DNA from: Faecalibacterium sp. | GTDB taxonomy: Bacteria; Bacillota; Clostridia; Oscillospirales; Ruminococcaceae | NCBI GenBank assembly: GCA_020025795.1 | Contig: JAHHRK010000092.1 | Coordinates: 1-5,978, forward strand | Direction: 5' to 3' | DNA: 5,978 nucleotides | Shown here: in pieces, positions 4,881 through 5,978 of the stretch | How the letters are laid out: the number at the start of each line of letters is the position of its first letter | Position numbering within the stretch: the first letter of the stretch is position 1 | Translations under genes and position numbers: made by a program | The notes under the pieces: model-generated | Databases searched by the model: none | What the model was told of the DNA's origin: nothing | The model's input: the letters and a program-made list of their open reading frames with translations, nothing else

Positions 4881-5978
4881 TTATTCGTCGCCGGGCAGCA
4901 GCGGCAGATCTTCTGCTGAAATTTCAGGCTGAGCCGCTTTTTCTTCGTTGGCGAACAGCTCCCACCAGGGATCGGGATCGCTGGCTTCGTCCAGCACATC
5001 CCATTGGTCCGGCGCAAACTGGGGCGACCATGCGTGATACGCAACCGCCGCCACCAGCTCCTGCGGATCGGTGATGCCGCGCAGGATATCCAGTCCATCC
5101 GGACCGTCCGGATCGAACAGGCCATCCATCCGCTGGAAGTTTTCCGGTTTGTATGCGTTCAGGAAAGCCTGTGCCAGTTCTTCCACCGTATAAATCGGGG
5201 TGGGGTCCACGCCGGCTGCTTTGGCAGCACATTCCAAAAAGGCCATTGGCTTATCCACAGCATGGAACATACTCAAGGCAGCCTTTCCGGTCAATTCCAG
5301 CGCAAGCGTTTCGTCCGCCAGGCGGCGCATACAGGTATTATACGGCTTGCGCAAGGCTGCCAGCTGCTCTCTGGCGTGTTCCGGCCGAATGGCGTATGCT
5401 GTGCCGCGGAGCTTGCCAAACGCACGGAACGTGTCGTTATAGCCCAGCTCCATATTGCGCTGCGCCTGCTCCTGATTCACAGAGAACAAATCGCCCAGCT
5501 CCCAGTAGCAATGCACTGCTATGGTAGGCAGACCGGTCAGATTGGGCTTGGTAATGCCGATGCCGTTGATATCCACCGTGACCAGCTCGGTTGCGCCCAT
5601 ACGCTTGGCCAGATTGAACGGCATATTATCCCGATAGCCGCCGTCAATGAACTTTTTCCCGTCAATGATACGGGGACGCAGCGCCGGGAAACACGCCGCC
5701 GATGCCAGCAGATATTCTGCCAAGCGGCCTTCAGGGATTTCGTCCAGCGTCAACTCGCAGGCCTTTAGCTTCTTTTGCTCTACCGTAACAAGGCCAAACT
5801 TGATATCACCCTGACGCAGCTTTTCTTCATCCACAAACCGCGTTACGATTTTGTCCAGCGGTGTCACATCCATACCGCCGCTGCGAATGGCATCCTTTAC
5901 AAAGGCAGAAATTTCCGGCAGGCTGTTTTCCGCCGGCAGCGTGAGGATATCCTCCTCGTTCAGCATCAGCCACATGGC
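4881..5978 (-). CDS. Patatin-like phospholipase, C-terminal part (5'-truncated by window edge)
   Basis: The frame continues off the right edge (the codon at 5978-5976 is GCC), so the ATG at 5975 is probably internal and the nucleophile motif GxSxG is outside the window. Visible patatin features are LLASAACFPALRP, then IDGKKFIDGGYRDNMPFNLA. The aspartate of DGG (5637-5645) is the second member of the patatin Ser-Asp catalytic dyad. LVTVDINGIG follows, as usual after the dyad. Patatin-like enzymes hydrolyse acyl chains from membrane or neutral lipids. About 254 residues run from the DGG to the end, much more than the fold needs. This tail is largely helical in character and ends in an acidic stretch with DPDPWWELF and PLLPGDE; I recognise no domain in it. 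No membrane segment is visible. It stands convergent to rsmE. Confidence 0.85.
   Translation of the reverse strand, partial: AMWLMLNEEDILTLPAENSLPEISAFVKDAIRSGGMDVTPLDKIVTRFVDEEKLRQGDIKFGLVTVEQKKLKACELTLDEIPEGRLAEYLLASAACFPALRPRIIDGKKFIDGGYRDNMPFNLAKRMGATELVTVDINGIGITKPNLTGLPTIAVHCYWELGDLFSVNQEQAQRNMELGYNDTFRAFGKLRGTAYAIRPEHAREQLAALRKPYNTCMRRLADETLALELTGKAALSMFHAVDKPMAFLECAAKAAGVDPTPIYTVEELAQAFLNAYKPENFQRMDGLFDPDGPDGLDILRGITDPQELVAAVAYHAWSPQFAPDQWDVLDEASDPDPWWELFANEEKAAQPEISAEDLPLLPGDE

Overview
This 5,978-base window looks like chromosomal core DNA from a Gram-positive anaerobe of the class Clostridia, perhaps a Ruminococcaceae or Oscillospiraceae gut commensal. The grounds are moderately GC-rich coding DNA, strong Shine-Dalgarno sites close to AGGAGG, short intergenic gaps with intrinsic terminators, and protein families typical of that group. 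The genus is a guess. I see no transposase, tRNA, rRNA, CRISPR array or phage gene.

Layout from left to right. (1) Positions 1-1665, plus strand: the 3' part of a gene for a Tet(M)/EF-G-like ribosomal GTPase whose C-terminus is fused to a complete YacP/Rae1-type NYN endoribonuclease domain; its GTPase domain lies off the left edge. (2) Positions 1667-1825, minus strand: a 52-residue GTG-start gene of unknown function that meets gene 1 tail to tail with one base between the stop codons. (3) Positions 1909-2154, plus strand: an 81-residue membrane protein. (4) A two-way terminator at about 2162-2205, possibly with a weak second one behind it. (5) Positions 2279-2980, minus strand: a PAP2-superfamily membrane protein. 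(6) A short divergent control region containing a promoter and a perfect inverted repeat. (7) Positions 3069-3986 and 3999-4751, plus strand: prmA and rsmE, a tightly coupled pair that methylates ribosomal protein L11 and 16S rRNA. (8) A strong terminator at 4831-4877. (9) Positions 4881-5978, minus strand: the C-terminal part of a patatin-like phospholipase whose start lies off the right edge.

Three of the recognisable genes concern the ribosome (the GTPase-nuclease fusion, prmA and rsmE) and two concern lipids or membranes (PAP2 and patatin). Only prmA and rsmE look like an operon; the rest are convergent or divergent neighbours, so I do not claim one pathway. The most interesting object is the GTPase-Rae1 fusion. 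Both halves belong to families that act at the ribosomal A site, which suggests a single protein that enters the A site and cuts mRNA there. The standard tetracycline-expelling loop of Tet(M) is not conserved in it, so a simple tetracycline-resistance label would probably mislead.
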